Both the position numbers and the translations under genes were made by a program. A DNA stretch of 64,000 bases. Origin: Thiomicrorhabdus sp033238645 (lineage in GTDB: Bacteria; Pseudomonadota; Gammaproteobacteria; Thiomicrospirales; Thiomicrospiraceae). The stretch's first letter is position 1, and every line of letters starts with the position of its first letter. Where the stretch lies: contig BQXR01000009.1 of NCBI GenBank assembly GCA_033238645.1, forward strand, positions 1 to 64,000. The letters are read 5' to 3'. The notes beneath the pieces are model-generated. The model worked only from the letters and a program-made list of their open reading frames with translations, had not been told where the DNA came from and did no database searches. Of this stretch, positions 62,390 to 64,000 are shown piece after piece.

Positions 62390-63598
62390 CTACTCTTTTT
62401 CATCTGCCATCGCTTGTTGCGCCCAAGCATTAGCTGATAGAAAATGGGCAGCAATTTCACTGACCCCTAAACTTTCAAAATTTAATTGGTCAACATCAAT
62501 ATCATTCTGTTCCATCGCAACCAAGACGGTTAGCATATGACCCATAACCCCCTCTTTTTTAGTTAAAGCAGCTTTAACTTCGTCTGAGAGAGGCATGTCT
62601 TCAACAATATCTTCAATGGGCGTTTTGAAAAAAGCCCCCAAACTTGAAAAAAGCCCTACCAAAAAGAAGGAGTCCTTCTCTCTTCGTCGGCCAGTACTTT
62701 CTGCTAAAATCTCACAAAATCTTGCTCGCATCAATGAAGTTATTAATAACTCCGTAGGCACATCTTTCATACTGGATAGCATGAGCATATTGACCCAGAA
62801 CTTAAGACGTTTGAGACCTAAGTATCTTAAAGCATCTGCAACACTATCTACTTGAATAGGGATCATTGCGGCGGGGTTATTAATAGCAATCAATAACTTA
62901 TGACTAAGCGCTACATCCTGACTAACGATGTTCGAAAGCTCATTAAAGTCGGTTGTCGGATCATTCACCTTGGCTAAAAGTTGTAATAAAACTAGTTTAT
63001 TACCTGTTAGCTTTTGGCCATTAATAATGACTGGATTATTAAAGAAGTAACCTTGAAAATAATCGAATCCTAACTTTTTAAGATGCTGGAACTTCTCTTC
63101 AGTATCTACATTCAATGCAATCGCTTTAATGCCCTTGTCATGAAGTTCATCAATCATGGTTTTAAGCTTCATCTCACTATGAAGTTCTGCATCAATTTTA
63201 ACGTAGTCACTAATACTAGCGAGCTTTATACTGGCATCATCATCAATGAAATTGTCTAGCGCAATGGTTGATCCCATCGACTTTAACTCTTTAAGATTAC
63301 GTAGAACCTTTGGATCCCCCAAAACTGTATTGGGAATTTCAAGCACGATTTGGTGCTCTTCATCAAAAGCTGGAAGAGAGTCTTTATTAATCAATTGACT
63401 CGGAAGATGCAACATAGCTGTGTGCTCACCAACGATTGATTGAAAGCCCACTTTTTCCTGCGTGCTTTTAATCAGTGCCTCGGTTGCTTCTAAGGTTTTT
63501 TCATTGGGATTGACCCCCTGATGAAACTGCAGTTCGTAAGCAAATACATTCATTTCGGTATCTAAAACGGGCTGTCTACCAATAAACACTTCAGACAT
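62390..63598 (-). CDS. HDOD-domain protein with degenerate EAL domain
   Basis: 402 residues. N-terminal EAL-like fold (FIGRQPVLDTEMNVFAYEL; EIP replaces EAL at VLEIPNTVL, and TIALDNFIDDD), so phosphodiesterase activity is unlikely. C-terminal HDOD domain (FNELSNIVSQDVALSHKLL, SVADALRYLGLKRLKFWVNML). Such proteins act in c-di-GMP-linked or stress signalling without catalysis. Confidence 0.9.
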   Translation of the reverse strand: MSEVFIGRQPVLDTEMNVFAYELQFHQGVNPNEKTLEATEALIKSTQEKVGFQSIVGEHTAMLHLPSQLINKDSLPAFDEEHQIVLEIPNTVLGDPKVLRNLKELKSMGSTIALDNFIDDDASIKLASISDYVKIDAELHSEMKLKTMIDELHDKGIKAIALNVDTEEKFQHLKKLGFDYFQGYFFNNPVIINGQKLTGNKLVLLQLLAKVNDPTTDFNELSNIVSQDVALSHKLLIAINNPAAMIPIQVDSVADALRYLGLKRLKFWVNMLMLSSMKDVPTELLITSLMRARFCEILAESTGRRREKDSFFLVGLFSSLGAFFKTPIEDIVEDMPLSDEVKAALTKKEGVMGHMLTVLVAMEQNDIDVDQLNFESLGVSEIAAHFLSANAWAQQAMADEKE

Positions 63599-64000
63599 TT
63601 TCTCTATCCTATTGATTCGTTAAGTAAGCACTTCAAGCATTCAATTCAAAGCAACTCTCTAATATTTCTTTCAACAATGTACGCTGGATTACCGTCAGTT
63701 TCAACCATAATCCACTCTTATCAAGCCTAGAATTTATACTTACCAGTCTAAGCAGCTATCTATTCATTATGTTAAAGGTAATCTTAATGTCTAAATAGCA
63801 GGCATTAAACCTACTAACAACAGGGGATTTAAAACACTATTTTATCTAACTTAGCGGTAATTAAAGCCAATCACTATAAACTGTCCTTATTCATGCAGCT
63901 AAAACATGCTTTGGATCATGAAACCTCCTAGTATTCTATCCTGAAACATTGTAAGATTTTCTATGTTTTATCTCTAAATAAGATCATTATTTATTTAAGA
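63599..64000. other. Right-edge non-coding stretch
   Basis: 402 bp upstream of the HDOD gene, AT-rich with many stops in every frame. I see no gene, RNA or repeat in it. Confidence 0.6.

Noticed and set aside
1..64000. CRISPR array, integrase, IS transposase or rRNA
   Set aside because: No regularly spaced direct repeats, DDE or tyrosine recombinase motifs, or rRNA-like stretches were seen.

Overview
This window comes from a moderately AT-rich gammaproteobacterium, probably a marine or sulfur-cycle lineage such as Thiotrichales. That placement is inferred from family resemblance of housekeeping genes (rlmI, umuDC, ppnN, srmB-like, folM, System I ccm genes); no rRNA is present. The left edge cuts through a SNF2 helicase gene.

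Layout. 1-9.5 kb: SNF2 helicase, an AAA ATPase overlapping a small PD-(D/E)xK-like protein (possible defence pair), an orphan 399-residue protein, rlmI, gcvH, and divergent umuD/umuC. 9.5-13.8 kb: flavodoxin, a membrane-fused spermidine-synthase-like protein, and a YeeE/YedE sulfur transporter. 14-44 kb: an almost uninterrupted 30-kb run on the minus strand devoted to c-type cytochromes. 44-64 kb: response regulator, tRNA-Arg(CCG), hemH, folM, a DEDDh exonuclease/CWC pair, arsJ-gapdh, an epsilonproteobacterial-type mqo, a COG0523 GTPase next to folE2, a degenerate metallo-beta-lactamase-fold protein, an AI-2E transporter, ppnN, a SrmB-like helicase, an EI24 protein, a sad-type aldehyde dehydrogenase and an HDOD signalling protein.

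The cytochrome island, read in transcription order, starts with a hybrid histidine kinase (partner response regulator divergent). It continues with a TlpA-like lipoprotein, a pentaheme cytochrome, an NHL lipoprotein, the full ccmABCDEFGHI set, a cytochrome c5, a tetraheme cytochrome, a PpiC/SurA-like isomerase, an outer-membrane beta-barrel, two triheme c7-like cytochromes, two paralogous helical proteins, a third c7-like cytochrome and two NHL-repeat proteins. After a decayed cytochrome fragment come resB-ccsA (System II), a heme-copper-oxidase-like membrane protein lacking the His-His copper ligands, a TPR protein, and two almost identical 11-heme cytochromes. The parts fit a periplasm-to-surface electron conduit, possibly with an extracellular cytochrome filament. 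The tetraheme protein has exactly eight histidines, enough for four bis-His hemes. That function is inference.

A second layer is a dispersed short repeat, consensus CCCCCCCTGCTCAAAAT, with a G/C tract of 6-9. It recurs about ten times between genes and inside genes, three times around umuC, but is essentially absent from the 30-kb cytochrome run. A palindromic MITE-like element lies at 62.2 kb.
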